Source of the DNA: an uncultured Lachnospiraceae bacterium
GTDB taxonomy: Bacteria > Bacillota_A > Clostridia > Lachnospirales > Lachnospiraceae
Assembly: GCA_902780985.1 (NCBI GenBank)
Contig: CACZHN010000041.1
Location: 1-14,010, forward strand
DNA length: 14,010 nt
Direction: 5' to 3'
Under the pieces are notes generated by a model that saw only the letters and a program-made list of their open reading frames with translations, ran no database searches and was not told the DNA's origin. A program made the translations under genes and the position numbers. Below, piece by piece: positions 1-8,143 of this stretch; positions within the stretch are counted from its first letter, which is position 1; each line of letters starts with the position of its first letter.

Positions 1-179
1 GCTTCTGTTTCGGTTTCTGTTTCAGCATCTGTTTCAACCTCCGCTACCGCTTCGGTCGCCGCTTCCGTAGTTTCGGCCTTTACATTCCCGGCGGTGCATC
101 CTGCAACGGTGATAACCATCATTGCCGCTATCATAGAGCCGGATACGTATTTCAGTTTTCCTTCAAGCTTTCTTATCAT
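1..179 (-). CDS. Putative lipoprotein, N-terminal part (cut by left window edge)
   Basis: Only the first 59 codons are in the window; the gene continues beyond base 1. The ATG at 179-177 is preceded by GGAG (190-187) with 7 nt spacing. The visible protein has a short basic start (MIRKLEGKLK), a hydrophobic stretch at about residues 15-26, and a lipobox VAGC with the lipidated cysteine at residue 28, so a secreted membrane-anchored lipoprotein is likely. After the cysteine it becomes low-complexity and acidic, rich in Glu, Thr and Ala (ETETETEA type), as in linkers that hold a folded domain away from the membrane. It starts 13 nt after the stop of the putative anti-sigma gene and is probably the third gene of that operon. 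The folded domain is not visible, so no function can be given. Confidence 0.8.
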   Translation of the reverse strand, partial: MIRKLEGKLKYVSGSMIAAMMVITVAGCTAGNVKAETTEAATEAVAEVETDAETETETE

Positions 180-192
180 AGTTTTTCTCCGA

Positions 193-1095
193 TTAATTTA
201 ATACTATCTTATCAAGTATGTCATGTATATCAGCATCTTCCATGTCATCAAAATAGATGAATCCGTTGAATTTGTCATAGGACAGCATAACGTAGGTTCT
301 TACATCCGGATCCGGATCTCCTTCTTCTTCCGGCACGAATCCGGTCCTAAGATCATCTACAAGTGTAAAATCTATTCCCTGAGCGGATATATAATGTCTG
401 GTATTTGCAGATTCAATAAGACATACGCTGTATAACGAATCATCCGAAGCACCCGGCATATAACTCTGTGAAAGATATACCCTATGTCCCTTGTAATCAA
501 ATATTGAAGTCAGCTCCTTATCCATAGGTTCTCCTTCCGACGGTTTATCGCCGCTCATAACCCTTGTTTCCACATATGTTATGCTGGTCGGAGTTCCCAC
601 CGGTTCTGAAAGCAAATTATCGAATATCGTATCACTTACAGCATCTTCATATGTGTGATAACTGTAATAAGTGTTATGATACATGCCGTTTGTCAGGACT
701 TCCTCTTTGGAATACCATAGCTCATCCGTAGATTCCTCGGTACCCAGCTGTTCTACAGGCACCTTCTCCCATTCCCCGGCAAGTTCCTCATCGTTCTGGG
801 TTCCGTTAACAGTGATACCGTGTTCCGTTACATTTGATTCCTTCAGTAAATAACTTGCCGCCAAAACACCGCCGGTTCCCGCAACGGAAAGGATAAGGAA
901 GAATACTGCCGCCTTGATCACCCATGATACCGGCCTGCGTGCATCCTTTAATCTCTTTATTGTTTCGGATTTATCTCTGTCATCTCTGTCTGTCTTCCTG
1001 AGCTTTTCAATCAACGCTGTATTTACATCTTCCCCCGGAATATATGAAGGACTGAGTGCATCTTTTAGTCTTATATCCATGCTTTTATCTGTCAT
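193..1095 (-). CDS. Putative membrane-anchored anti-sigma factor
   Basis: This 300-residue protein is encoded directly after an ECF sigma factor and overlaps its 3' end by 11 nt (1085-1095), which suggests translational coupling. It has a charged cytoplasmic N-terminus (about residues 1-57), one membrane segment at about 58-84 (from VSWVIKAAVFF to LAASYLL), and a roughly 215-residue outer domain. This is the usual layout of an anti-sigma factor that holds its sigma at the membrane. The N-terminal part has no cysteine, so it is not a zinc-binding ZAS-type anti-sigma domain. The C-terminal part (HRVYLSQSY, then YISAQGIDFTLV, then GFIYFDDMEDADIHDILDKIV) loosely recalls DUF4367-like domains of Firmicutes sigma-operon proteins; this is my impression, not a search result. 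The role is inferred mainly from position and topology. Confidence 0.7.
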   Translation of the reverse strand: MTDKSMDIRLKDALSPSYIPGEDVNTALIEKLRKTDRDDRDKSETIKRLKDARRPVSWVIKAAVFFLILSVAGTGGVLAASYLLKESNVTEHGITVNGTQNDEELAGEWEKVPVEQLGTEESTDELWYSKEEVLTNGMYHNTYYSYHTYEDAVSDTIFDNLLSEPVGTPTSITYVETRVMSGDKPSEGEPMDKELTSIFDYKGHRVYLSQSYMPGASDDSLYSVCLIESANTRHYISAQGIDFTLVDDLRTGFVPEEEGDPDPDVRTYVMLSYDKFNGFIYFDDMEDADIHDILDKIVLN

Positions 1096-1600
1096 AATCC
1101 ATTTTCTCCTTCAATATTTTTCTCGCCTTATTCATCCTGCTTTTAACTGTTCCCGCAGGAATCCTAAGTGCATTGGCAATATCTGTAATTGACATTTCCT
1201 CCATGTAGTACATGAGTATCACTACCCGGAACTTGTCCGGCAGTTCAGCCACCGCTTTTCGGAGCATGTTCCTCTCCGCGCTGCTTATCACCTCATCTTC
1301 CACGGATCCTCTGATGTCAGCTATCTGCTCCACCTCTTCGTCGTCAAGGTAGGCCGTTCCCGCATTTTTCTCTCTGCGGGCCTTCTTTCTTCTGACATTG
1401 TTCCAAATATTGGATGCAATGGTGATAAGGTACGACTTGGGATTACCGTCTTCTTTCATCTCATCTTTTTCAAATGCCACCAGGAAGGTCTGCTGATACA
1501 GATCCTCAGCATCCTCCTTGTTCCTCGTCAAATATAAACAGAAGGAGTAAATATCCCTGCCGTAAAGCTCTATGTACTTTTCAAAAACTGTTGATTCCAT
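1085..1600 (-). CDS. ECF-family RNA polymerase sigma factor
   Basis: The 171-residue length is typical of group 4 (extracytoplasmic function) sigma factors, which have only regions 2 and 4. Region 2 spans about residues 5-72 and includes the core-binding signature DAEDLYQQTFLVAF. Region 4 spans about 107-166 with LPDKFRVVILMYYMEEMSITDIA and a helix-turn-helix ending in GTVKSRMNKARKIL, which reads the -35 element. The ATG at 1600 follows GGGAG with 7 nt spacing. It is the first gene of a sigma, anti-sigma, lipoprotein operon, so it probably directs a small regulon responding to an envelope signal and may activate its own promoter in 1601-1677. The target genes and signal cannot be read from the sequence. 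Confidence 0.93.
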   Translation of the reverse strand: MESTVFEKYIELYGRDIYSFCLYLTRNKEDAEDLYQQTFLVAFEKDEMKEDGNPKSYLITIASNIWNNVRRKKARREKNAGTAYLDDEEVEQIADIRGSVEDEVISSAERNMLRKAVAELPDKFRVVILMYYMEEMSITDIANALRIPAGTVKSRMNKARKILKEKMDYDR

Positions 1601-1677
1601 GTCATTCTCCCAACAACGTTGTCAGCTTACATACATATATTTTCAGCCGAAAGAGAAAAGTTCATATTTATTTAACC

Positions 1678-1710
1678 AAAAAGAACAGAAGGTTTTCCCT
1701 TCTGTTCCTT
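1678..1710 (-). terminator. Rho-independent terminator after hydE
   Basis: A perfect 10-bp stem, GAACAGAAGG (1683-1692) with CCTTCTGTTC (1698-1707), closes a 5-nt loop. On the minus strand the hairpin is followed by five T residues (1682-1678). It begins within about 10 nt of the hydE stop codon, so it ends the hydF-hydE transcript and separates it from the sigma-factor operon. Confidence 0.85.
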
Positions 1711-1713
1711 AAA

Positions 1714-2796
1714 TCATTTATTAAGGGAAATGTGATCTCCCCTGGCAATCTCGACTTTATAGCCGATCCGCTCCATTCTGGCTTCGATGCAGCCACGGCA
1801 CTCGGCGGATGTATCACCTGTACATATTTTGTTGTCGTAAAGCATGTAGTTCTTTCTGACCTCTGTCGGCGAAAGATTCGGCATGATTACATTTGCTCCC
1901 GCAAGAACTCCTTCTTCTCTGCCTCGCGGATTTATGGTTCCCAGAGCTGTTGTGGCCGGAAGAAGTACCTCCGGAAGCATCAGCCTTGAGAGACTGAGAA
2001 GGAAAAGCGTGAGCTCGTAGGAGCCCTTCGGCATATCCCTGAACGGGGTATCCTTATGAGGGAGGAACGGTCCGATGCCGATCATTTCAGGCTTAAACTC
2101 TCCCATAAATACCATGTCTTCGGCTATGCAGTTCACCGTCTGGTAAGGCGAACCTACCATGATGCCGCAGCCGGTCTGGAAGCCCAACTCCTTCAGGTCC
2201 TGCAGACATCTCATTCTGTTCTTCCATGACATGTTTTCCGGATGAAGCTTTCCGTAATGCTCTTCGTCCGCTGTCTCATGGCGGAGCAAGTATCTGTCGG
2301 CGCCCGCTGCCTTGTATGCCGCATATTCCTCACGGGACTTCTCTCCGATGGAAAGTGTCACGGCGCAGTCAGGGTATTCCTTCTTCAATGTGGATACGAT
2401 ACGGCAGATGTCATCGCAGCTGTAGGTAAGATCCTCGCCGCTCTGCAGCACGAATGTTCTGAAGCCGTACTGATAACCCAGTCTGCAGCATTCCAGAATC
2501 TCGCCCTCGGTAAGCCTGTATCTTTCCACGCAGGAGTTGCCCGCCCTGATACCACAGTAATAGCAGTCGTTCTTGCATATATTGGAGAACTCCACTATAC
2601 CTCTTATAAATATGCTCTTCCCGTAAACCTTATCCGCAACGGCACGAGCCTTCTGACCCGCATAAACCCTGTCCTCCTCCGTATAGGTTCCGAGAACCGT
2701 TATCCATTCCTGATGACTGAGAGTATGCTCAACTTCTAATTTATCTATTAATTTTTTTACTGTAATATTGCTCATAATTCCATACCGTGAATACAT
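1714..2796 (-). CDS. hydE: [FeFe]-hydrogenase H-cluster maturase HydE (radical SAM)
   Basis: HydE is a radical SAM enzyme that works with HydG and HydF to build the diiron subcluster of [FeFe] hydrogenase. The radical SAM cluster motif is CKNDCYYC (C74, C78, C81), preceded by FIRGIVEFSN and followed by LQSGED, which is typical of HydE. Near the C-terminus C325, C333 and C336 form a CX7CX2C arrangement like the accessory cluster site known in some HydE proteins. The length (360) fits the family. The start is uncertain. ATG 2796 has GGAGG only 2 nt upstream. ATG 2775 (giving MSNITVKKLIDKL) has a weak GGA but fits the usual HydE N-terminus better. The gene lies 21 nt after hydF. No hydG is in the window, so it must be elsewhere if the pathway is complete. 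Confidence 0.93.
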   Translation of the reverse strand: MYSRYGIMSNITVKKLIDKLEVEHTLSHQEWITVLGTYTEEDRVYAGQKARAVADKVYGKSIFIRGIVEFSNICKNDCYYCGIRAGNSCVERYRLTEGEILECCRLGYQYGFRTFVLQSGEDLTYSCDDICRIVSTLKKEYPDCAVTLSIGEKSREEYAAYKAAGADRYLLRHETADEEHYGKLHPENMSWKNRMRCLQDLKELGFQTGCGIMVGSPYQTVNCIAEDMVFMGEFKPEMIGIGPFLPHKDTPFRDMPKGSYELTLFLLSLSRLMLPEVLLPATTALGTINPRGREEGVLAGANVIMPNLSPTEVRKNYMLYDNKICTGDTSAECRGCIEARMERIGYKVEIARGDHISLNK

Positions 2797-2817
2797 AACC
2801 TCCGTCCCCGAGTGTCA

Positions 2818-4020
2818 TTATACTAACTTTTGGAGGTCGGGGAAGACGCCCAGGCTTCTGTGAAGGATGCCCTTCATAAATGCAATGGCTACACCATAGT
2901 TGGTGAACGGGATGCCTGCATCTTCGGCACACTTCATACGATATACCATCTCGCGGGCTGACAGCATACATCCGCCGCAGTGGATGATAAGTTTATATTC
3001 GGACAGATCCTCCGGGAACTCGGTGCCGGAGCTGGTCACTATCTCTATGTTCTTGCCGGTCTTCTGCTTCAGGAAGCGCGGCAGCTTTACTGTTCCGATG
3101 TCGTTGCACTGTCTGTGGTGTGTACAGCCTTCGCTGATGAGGACTTTATCACCGTCCTCTAAGGTATCGATGGCAGCCGCTCCGCGGACTGCTGTATCCA
3201 GAAAGCCCTTATATCTGGCCATAAGGATCGAGAAAGATGTAAGCTGAATATCCTCAGGGACTATGCTGCTTACAAGTTCAAATGCCTGGCTGTCGGTGAT
3301 GACAAGATCCGGCTTCGGATTCATTTTCTCGAGAAGCGCCGCAAGTTCTGTCTCTCTTGTAGAGATTGAGTACGCTCCGGACTCGAGGATATCTCTGATA
3401 GCCTGCTGCTGAGGAAGTATCAGTCTTCCCTTCGGCGCCGACTCATCTATCGGAATAACAAGAACTATGGACTGCTCGGGCTCGATGATGTCACCCACCA
3501 GGCGGACCGTCGGGACGTCTGTGCTGACGCTGCGTCCTATAAGTTCCTTAAGTTCGTATATATTGATCTTCTCCGTAGCGCTGACATAGATTACATTTCC
3601 CTTTGTCTCTTCTGCCGGAATATCTCTCAGATCGGACTTGTTCTTTACGATAACGTAAGGAAGATTCTTATCTTCGAAAATCTTTACAAGTTCCTGCTCG
3701 GAAGCATCAAGATCTCTTGTGGCATCCGTAACAAGAACGGCTATATCTGTCTTATTGAGTATCTGCTTTGTCTTTCTTACTCGCAGTTCTCCCAGCTCTC
3801 CGGAATCGTCGAAGCCCGGTGTATCCGTAATGACCACCGGTCCCAGAGGCAGAAGTTCCATTGCTTTCGATACCGGATCCGTTGTGGTTCCCAATGTATC
3901 AGAAACAACCGCCAGGTCCTGTCCCGTGACTGCATTTACCAGACTGGACTTACCCGCATTTCTTTTTCCGAAAAAACTGATTCTCAGGCGCTCGCCTGAA
4001 GGTGTATCATTAAGGCTCAT
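2818..4020 (-). CDS. hydF: [FeFe]-hydrogenase maturation GTPase HydF
   Basis: HydF is the scaffold and carrier GTPase that receives the diiron precursor made by HydE and HydG and passes it to apo-hydrogenase. Numbered from the chosen start, the GTPase domain has a P-loop GKRNAGKSS (18-26), switch threonines TTT (45-47), DTPG (66-69) and NKSD (127-130). A middle dimerisation region follows. The C-terminal cluster domain has CTH (C299, H301) and HCGGC (H347, C348, C351), the HydF-type Cys-x-His...His-Cys-x-x-Cys signature. The total of 400 residues is normal. ATG 4020 was chosen because AAAGGAG ends 7 nt upstream; extending the frame to 4038 would need a TTG start with no advantage. It lies 35 nt after the response-regulator gene with no terminator between, and 21 nt before hydE. 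Confidence 0.95.
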   Translation of the reverse strand: MSLNDTPSGERLRISFFGKRNAGKSSLVNAVTGQDLAVVSDTLGTTTDPVSKAMELLPLGPVVITDTPGFDDSGELGELRVRKTKQILNKTDIAVLVTDATRDLDASEQELVKIFEDKNLPYVIVKNKSDLRDIPAEETKGNVIYVSATEKINIYELKELIGRSVSTDVPTVRLVGDIIEPEQSIVLVIPIDESAPKGRLILPQQQAIRDILESGAYSISTRETELAALLEKMNPKPDLVITDSQAFELVSSIVPEDIQLTSFSILMARYKGFLDTAVRGAAAIDTLEDGDKVLISEGCTHHRQCNDIGTVKLPRFLKQKTGKNIEIVTSSGTEFPEDLSEYKLIIHCGGCMLSAREMVYRMKCAEDAGIPFTNYGVAIAFMKGILHRSLGVFPDLQKLV

Positions 4021-4055
4021 GTTAAAACTCCTTTGCAACTCGCTTATGTGCCTGT

Positions 4056-4700
4056 CTACTTTTTACCTGTCAGATAGTATACAGCAAGTGCCGTACGATG
4101 TGAAAGGTTTTCTTTTGCGAGAATATTTGTGATATAGTTCTTAACCGTTCCCTCGGAGATAAAGAGTTTTGCGGCGATCTCCTTGTTGGAGAGGCCTTCC
4201 GCTACGGCCTTTACGATATCCATCTCCCTTTCGGAGTAGCCTTCCGCGTTAAATGCACTGCTCCCCGACGCTGCCGGCCCGGACTCGGCCTTACCTGCCA
4301 GAGTCTCCAGAATGCTTTCCTCCATAACACCCGTGCCGTTATATACGGAACGTATCATCTGCTTCAGATGATCCGGAGTATGATTCTTTATCAGATATCC
4401 CTTGGCGCCGTTTCTCAGAGCCTGCTGAACCAGCTCGTCATCGTCAAATGTAGTCAGGATCAGAACCTTTCCCAGATCATGCTCCACTATATACTTTGTG
4501 GCTTCTATACCGTCCATTACCGGCATCTGGATATCCATAAGGAAGATATCCGGCTTTTCTTTCTCTGCCAGTTCGATTGCTTCTTTTCCGTTGGCAGCCG
4601 CTCCCAGCACATCAAAATCGTCATCCACATCCAGGATTATCTTCATGCCGTCGCGTACGAAATCACTGTCATCTGCGATTATTACTTTTATCTTATCCAT
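4056..4700 (-). CDS. NarL/LuxR-family response regulator
   Basis: This 214-residue cytoplasmic DNA-binding regulator has a receiver domain (about 1-120) with acidic pair D10-D11, phospho-acceptor D56 in FLMDIQMPVMDG, T83 in LTTF and K105 in GYLIKN. After a Gly/Ala/Ser-rich linker (about 137-152) comes a LuxR-type helix-turn-helix (about 154-210) with YSEREMDIVKAVAEGLSNKEIA and ISEGTVKNYITNIL. All receiver catalytic residues are present, so it should be phosphorylated by the kinase encoded 3 nt upstream. In related transporter-linked systems the regulator induces its own transporter operon; here the dyad at 9008-9029 is the obvious candidate target. The transporter, kinase and regulator are all in one run. 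Confidence 0.95.
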   Translation of the reverse strand: MDKIKVIIADDSDFVRDGMKIILDVDDDFDVLGAAANGKEAIELAEKEKPDIFLMDIQMPVMDGIEATKYIVEHDLGKVLILTTFDDDELVQQALRNGAKGYLIKNHTPDHLKQMIRSVYNGTGVMEESILETLAGKAESGPAASGSSAFNAEGYSEREMDIVKAVAEGLSNKEIAAKLFISEGTVKNYITNILAKENLSHRTALAVYYLTGKK

Positions 4701-4703
4701 ACT

Positions 4704-5846
4704 TTATCCCTCTTTCAGCGGAAGCAGCATATTGACCGTAAACCCTGCCCCTGTTTCAAAGTCTATGGTTCCACCGGCAGTTCTGACTCTCTGTCTCATA
4801 CCGGATATGCCCATTCCGTCCTCTATTTTGTCGCAGCCTACTCCGTTATCGGAAGCCACGCATTTAACCATCTTATTCAGTACGACTATCTTTATATCTA
4901 TGCGGGTGGCCTTTGAATACTTCATGGAATTGGTCACCGCTTCGAATACATTATCCAGGATGATCTCCCACATGTCGTTCGGGATAACACCGATGTCGCC
5001 CTCCGTGACGAACTCGGTCTGAACACCCTTTTCATTGCAATCCGCACAAAGCTCATTAAGCTGGAGAAGTGCCATTTTTTTCTTCTCCGGTCTTTCCTTA
5101 CGAAGGATCATCCTTATCTCGTCCATTCCGGTACGAAGCTGATCAATAACCGCCTGGATCATGCTTCGTGCCTTGTCCGGATCTTTATCCATGACCACCT
5201 TGCTGGCCTCCAGCTGATATATGGATCCGTTGATGTTATGTCCCAGTTTATCGTGAAGGGTCTGGGACAGGTTCGCTCTTTCCTCCAGCACCTTATTCTC
5301 GGCCATCAGGATATTTTTCTTGATCTCCGCTTTAACCTCGTACTCGCGGTTTTCCATATCACGCTTCATTCCCTGCTGGGTTTTGGTATCTTCGAGCATC
5401 TGCTCCCTGTAAGGAGAAACCACAAAGACATACTGCATGTAGAATACCATGAGCATGGTGATGAGTATAAACATTGTAAGTGTATCTATAGGTGACTCCA
5501 TAAAAAGCAGCAGATACGGAACCACATAAAACTCCGGGCGGGACTTTACATACATAAGTACATCGTATACCAGCAGACATCCCAGCATGATAAATCCTTT
5601 TCCCCCTATATACATGAGCGCGATAAAAAAAGCCGCCGCCGTTGCGTTCAGAAACAGCTTTACCTTTTTTTCAGCCATTTCCTTTAGGGCCATAACCGAA
5701 AAAAACAGCGAAACAAGCAGGAGTACCCTAACAGATACTCCTGCGTTTCCGCCATCCTGTAATTCTATCATTCCGTATACAGAGAATGCTAACATCATCA
5801 CTATACGAACTATTGTGAAATAATTTTCTTTTAGTTGGTCCCCCAT
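4704..5846 (-). CDS. NarL-type sensor histidine kinase (HisKA_3 / HATPase_c)
   Basis: The kinase has 380 residues. The N-terminal half has about five to six membrane segments within residues 8-145 with short loops and no large extracellular domain, so it probably senses within or at the membrane. A coiled coil (about 150-190) leads to the HisKA_3 H-box HDKLGH (phospho-acceptor H198). The ATPase domain has the N-box EAVTNSMKYS (302-311), SDNGVG (332-337) and GMGISGM (344-350). ATG 5846 was chosen over the upstream one at 5921 because GAAGGA lies 7 nt before it; it still overlaps the preceding permease gene by 16 nt (5831-5846). A CADC pair (C267, C270) lies between the H-box and ATPase regions; it is unexplained. 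The composition resembles the LnrJ/HPK7 class of transporter-linked kinases. Confidence 0.93.
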   Translation of the reverse strand: MGDQLKENYFTIVRIVMMLAFSVYGMIELQDGGNAGVSVRVLLLVSLFFSVMALKEMAEKKVKLFLNATAAAFFIALMYIGGKGFIMLGCLLVYDVLMYVKSRPEFYVVPYLLLFMESPIDTLTMFILITMLMVFYMQYVFVVSPYREQMLEDTKTQQGMKRDMENREYEVKAEIKKNILMAENKVLEERANLSQTLHDKLGHNINGSIYQLEASKVVMDKDPDKARSMIQAVIDQLRTGMDEIRMILRKERPEKKKMALLQLNELCADCNEKGVQTEFVTEGDIGVIPNDMWEIILDNVFEAVTNSMKYSKATRIDIKIVVLNKMVKCVASDNGVGCDKIEDGMGISGMRQRVRTAGGTIDFETGAGFTVNMLLPLKEG

Positions 5847-7081
5847 GATTCTGTCCTTCTCATTTTGAGTCCCAGACTTCCAAGACTTATAAATACCATT
5901 AAATATGCTACTGTAGTACATATTAACATACTAAACGCTTTATTGTCTCCAACGAATATCATTTCCGTTCCTTCCAGGAACCACCTCTGAGGCATCATAA
6001 ACGATAAAACTTTGATGACTGCCGATGTATGTGTAAGCGGGAAGTAAAGTCCGCTGAGGAGGGAAGACATGCACCATATGGTAAATACGGCTACAGCTCC
6101 GCCCATTACGTCACCCATGAGTATTCCCGTAAGCATGCTCAATGTATTGAGTATGAGCCCCATCATAAAGATCATTGCTATAAATTTTGTTCTTCCCATT
6201 CCGATATCATCGATATTGAGCATAAAACTGCTGATTCCGGTGATCACCGTCATGATCACTGTAACAGTAAATGAAGTTACGAATTTAGATGTAAAGTATT
6301 TGACCGTGCTGGTTCCCGTAAGATTGATCCTCGTCAGAACTCCGTTTTTCTGATCCTTTATGGCAGTGGATGCTACGAAGAATCCCGCAAATACGAATCC
6401 GAGTGAAAGAAATGAAAATGCATAACCCATCTGTGCTTTCTGATCAGCCTGCCTCTGTGTGAGTATTCTTCCGTTTCCTCCCCCAACCAAAGTAACACTC
6501 TTGGTCGGGATCATCTCATCTTCAGCCTTTAATATCTTTACCGTATCGGTTGCTCCGACACGCTTCATTCTTGAAAACTGGAATTCTATCTCACTTTCGA
6601 GAGCCTCATTTCTATCATCATCCGATAGAATATAAATCCTAAGCGCTTCCGCAAACTCTCCTGCCGCAACCCTCTCATCAAAGTCCATAGGGATATACAG
6701 GGCAGAACCCATTCTGTCTTCTTCGCTGTCAAAATCAATGTGATCCTGAATAAAATCATCCGTTACATTTTCACCGGATATATCCGCTCTGCATACCGTG
6801 AACAGTCCGCTGTTCTGAAGGCTTTCCAGAAAATATTCCGAAAGCTCCGACTTCGATGCGTCATAAACCTTGATCACATATTCTCCGTATCCGCCGTGGT
6901 AAGCAACCTTTTCATCCGCGTTCTCCAGTTCCGAAATCTCTTTTACTCCTTCGGAAAATGCTGTGTATGTTGTGTTGAGCTTAAAAATAATTGTTGATAA
7001 AACCGGTGTAATGATAAGGAAAAACCAAAGCAGCTTCGTTCTGAGCAAAAGCTTTACGCTTGTTTTAACTAAAGAATTCAT
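5831..7081 (-). CDS. ABC-2 type transporter permease (second permease)
   Basis: The protein has 416 residues. It has one N-terminal membrane segment (about 17-35, LWFFLIITPVLSTIIF), a long extracytoplasmic region to about residue 210, then about five membrane segments, as in the ABC2_membrane_3 group of export permeases (LnrM/LnrN, YhgE-like). ATG 7081 was chosen over the one at 7132. It forms a 4-nt ATGA overlap with the stop of the preceding permease, follows GAGGA, and starts with MNSLVKTSVKLLLRTK, which parallels the N-terminus of its neighbour. The two permeases share the same topology and presumably form a heterodimer with the ATPase at 8144-8896. The substrate is not visible; family precedent suggests amphipathic antimicrobials or lipids. 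Confidence 0.9.
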   Translation of the reverse strand: MNSLVKTSVKLLLRTKLLWFFLIITPVLSTIIFKLNTTYTAFSEGVKEISELENADEKVAYHGGYGEYVIKVYDASKSELSEYFLESLQNSGLFTVCRADISGENVTDDFIQDHIDFDSEEDRMGSALYIPMDFDERVAAGEFAEALRIYILSDDDRNEALESEIEFQFSRMKRVGATDTVKILKAEDEMIPTKSVTLVGGGNGRILTQRQADQKAQMGYAFSFLSLGFVFAGFFVASTAIKDQKNGVLTRINLTGTSTVKYFTSKFVTSFTVTVIMTVITGISSFMLNIDDIGMGRTKFIAMIFMMGLILNTLSMLTGILMGDVMGGAVAVFTIWCMSSLLSGLYFPLTHTSAVIKVLSFMMPQRWFLEGTEMIFVGDNKAFSMLICTTVAYLMVFISLGSLGLKMRRTESWGTN

Positions 7082-8142
7082 GCTCTTCCTCTCTTTCTGA
7101 TCGTCTCTACTGTAATCGCAATGATCGAACATACGAGAATGATCGCTCCCGTATATATAAATGCACTGGATACATAATCACTGTGTCCCTCTGCCGACAG
7201 CTCTGTGAGAGCTCTGTTGATATGATAAATCGGTGATGCAAGCTTCACCTTCATCGGATGCGATGAAAACATATAAGTTTCAAAGCTTCCTCCGTAAAAT
7301 CCCGCAAACCAAACCAGTCCGAACACTCCGATTATGGTAATTACAACGTTATCAAATAAGCTGTGGACCATAAGTCCCAGTGCAACAGCAGCTGCTGCCG
7401 TAATAACTATGAGCGGCACGGATAAAAGCGGTTTTGCCCAATGTACTCCGAATAAAACTATCGAGAGCAGCGCTGAGATAAGAGTACCTGCGCTTACTAC
7501 AACCGTCATAGGAATAAACTTTCCGAGATAAAGCTTTGCCGGTGAAACATTTGATACATTGAACTTCTTGCTTATCCTGTACTTTTTCTCATTAACGAAA
7601 ATCCCGGCTCCGCACACTATCGCGCATCCGATGAAATATACAATCTCAACTATTCCGTAATAATCCGCGGAATCAATCGTCTTTTTAAATTCAGGATGCT
7701 CAATATGCAGCTCTATCTCATCCGCTCCCGGTAATGCTGTCGCTCTCCTGAAGAATGCACCTACAAAATACTCCAGTACGGTTCCCAGCTGCTCCTCATC
7801 CTTGTTCTTATATACATCGTATGAATCATCTTTAAATACTATGAGTCCCGTGAGTTCGTTCTTTCGAACCAGTTCCTCCGGATCTCCCGAAGCATACTCT
7901 GTCATGGTGATCTCATTTTCCTCTGCAGCCTTAATCATGGCATCCATCATTTCATCCGGAATATTTTCGCCTTCTACCACATAGCCCGCTTTGATCTCGC
8001 CGTCCTCATAGCTTTTCATAAGATCGTTAAATGCACTGGAAAGCACCGCGCTGACGATCAGTGGTGCGATTACGAAAAGCAGTACATTTGTAAAGCTTCT
8101 CGCCATAAGCTTTATATTGTTTTTAACTAAATATCTGATCAT
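7078..8142 (-). CDS. ABC-2 type transporter permease (first permease)
   Basis: The protein has 354 residues. It has one N-terminal membrane segment (about 19-36, NVLLFVIAPLIVSAVLSS), an acidic extracytoplasmic domain (about 40-155), then about five membrane segments to a basic C-terminal tail (ETIRKRGRA). This is the layout of ABC2_membrane_3 exporters. The ATG at 8142 lies one nucleotide after the ATPase stop codon and follows GAGGGA with 8 nt spacing. The 3' end overlaps the next permease by 4 nt (ATGA). Tight spacing on both sides indicates that ATPase and permeases are made together as one complex. It is about 60 residues shorter than its partner, mainly in the outer domain. Confidence 0.92.
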   Translation of the reverse strand: MIRYLVKNNIKLMARSFTNVLLFVIAPLIVSAVLSSAFNDLMKSYEDGEIKAGYVVEGENIPDEMMDAMIKAAEENEITMTEYASGDPEELVRKNELTGLIVFKDDSYDVYKNKDEEQLGTVLEYFVGAFFRRATALPGADEIELHIEHPEFKKTIDSADYYGIVEIVYFIGCAIVCGAGIFVNEKKYRISKKFNVSNVSPAKLYLGKFIPMTVVVSAGTLISALLSIVLFGVHWAKPLLSVPLIVITAAAAVALGLMVHSLFDNVVITIIGVFGLVWFAGFYGGSFETYMFSSHPMKVKLASPIYHINRALTELSAEGHSDYVSSAFIYTGAIILVCSIIAITVETIRKRGRA

Positions 8143-8143
8143 T

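Noticed and set aside
1..60. Repetitive TTCTGTTTC-like DNA at the left edge as a tandem repeat or array
   Set aside because: It encodes the Glu/Thr-rich linker of a lipoprotein; the repeat follows codon use and is too short to be a separate element.
1613..1622. Perfect 10-bp palindrome ACAACGTTGT just upstream of the sigma gene's ribosome binding site
   Set aside because: A palindrome this short is expected about once per kilobase by chance and no second copy was noticed.
1656..1664. TGAACTTTT on the minus strand upstream of the ECF sigma gene, resembling an ECF -35 element
   Set aside because: No convincing CGT-type -10 element is found at the right distance, so self-regulation cannot be supported from sequence alone.
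2242..2739. 165-codon plus-strand open frame inside hydE
   Set aside because: Shadow of hydE on the opposite strand; its composition follows the hydE codons and no family is recognisable.
4076..4081. TATACT on the minus strand inside the end of the response-regulator gene as a -10 for a separate hydF promoter
   Set aside because: The -35 region at 17-18 bp spacing matches poorly, so it is not reported as a promoter, though a hydF promoter is not excluded.
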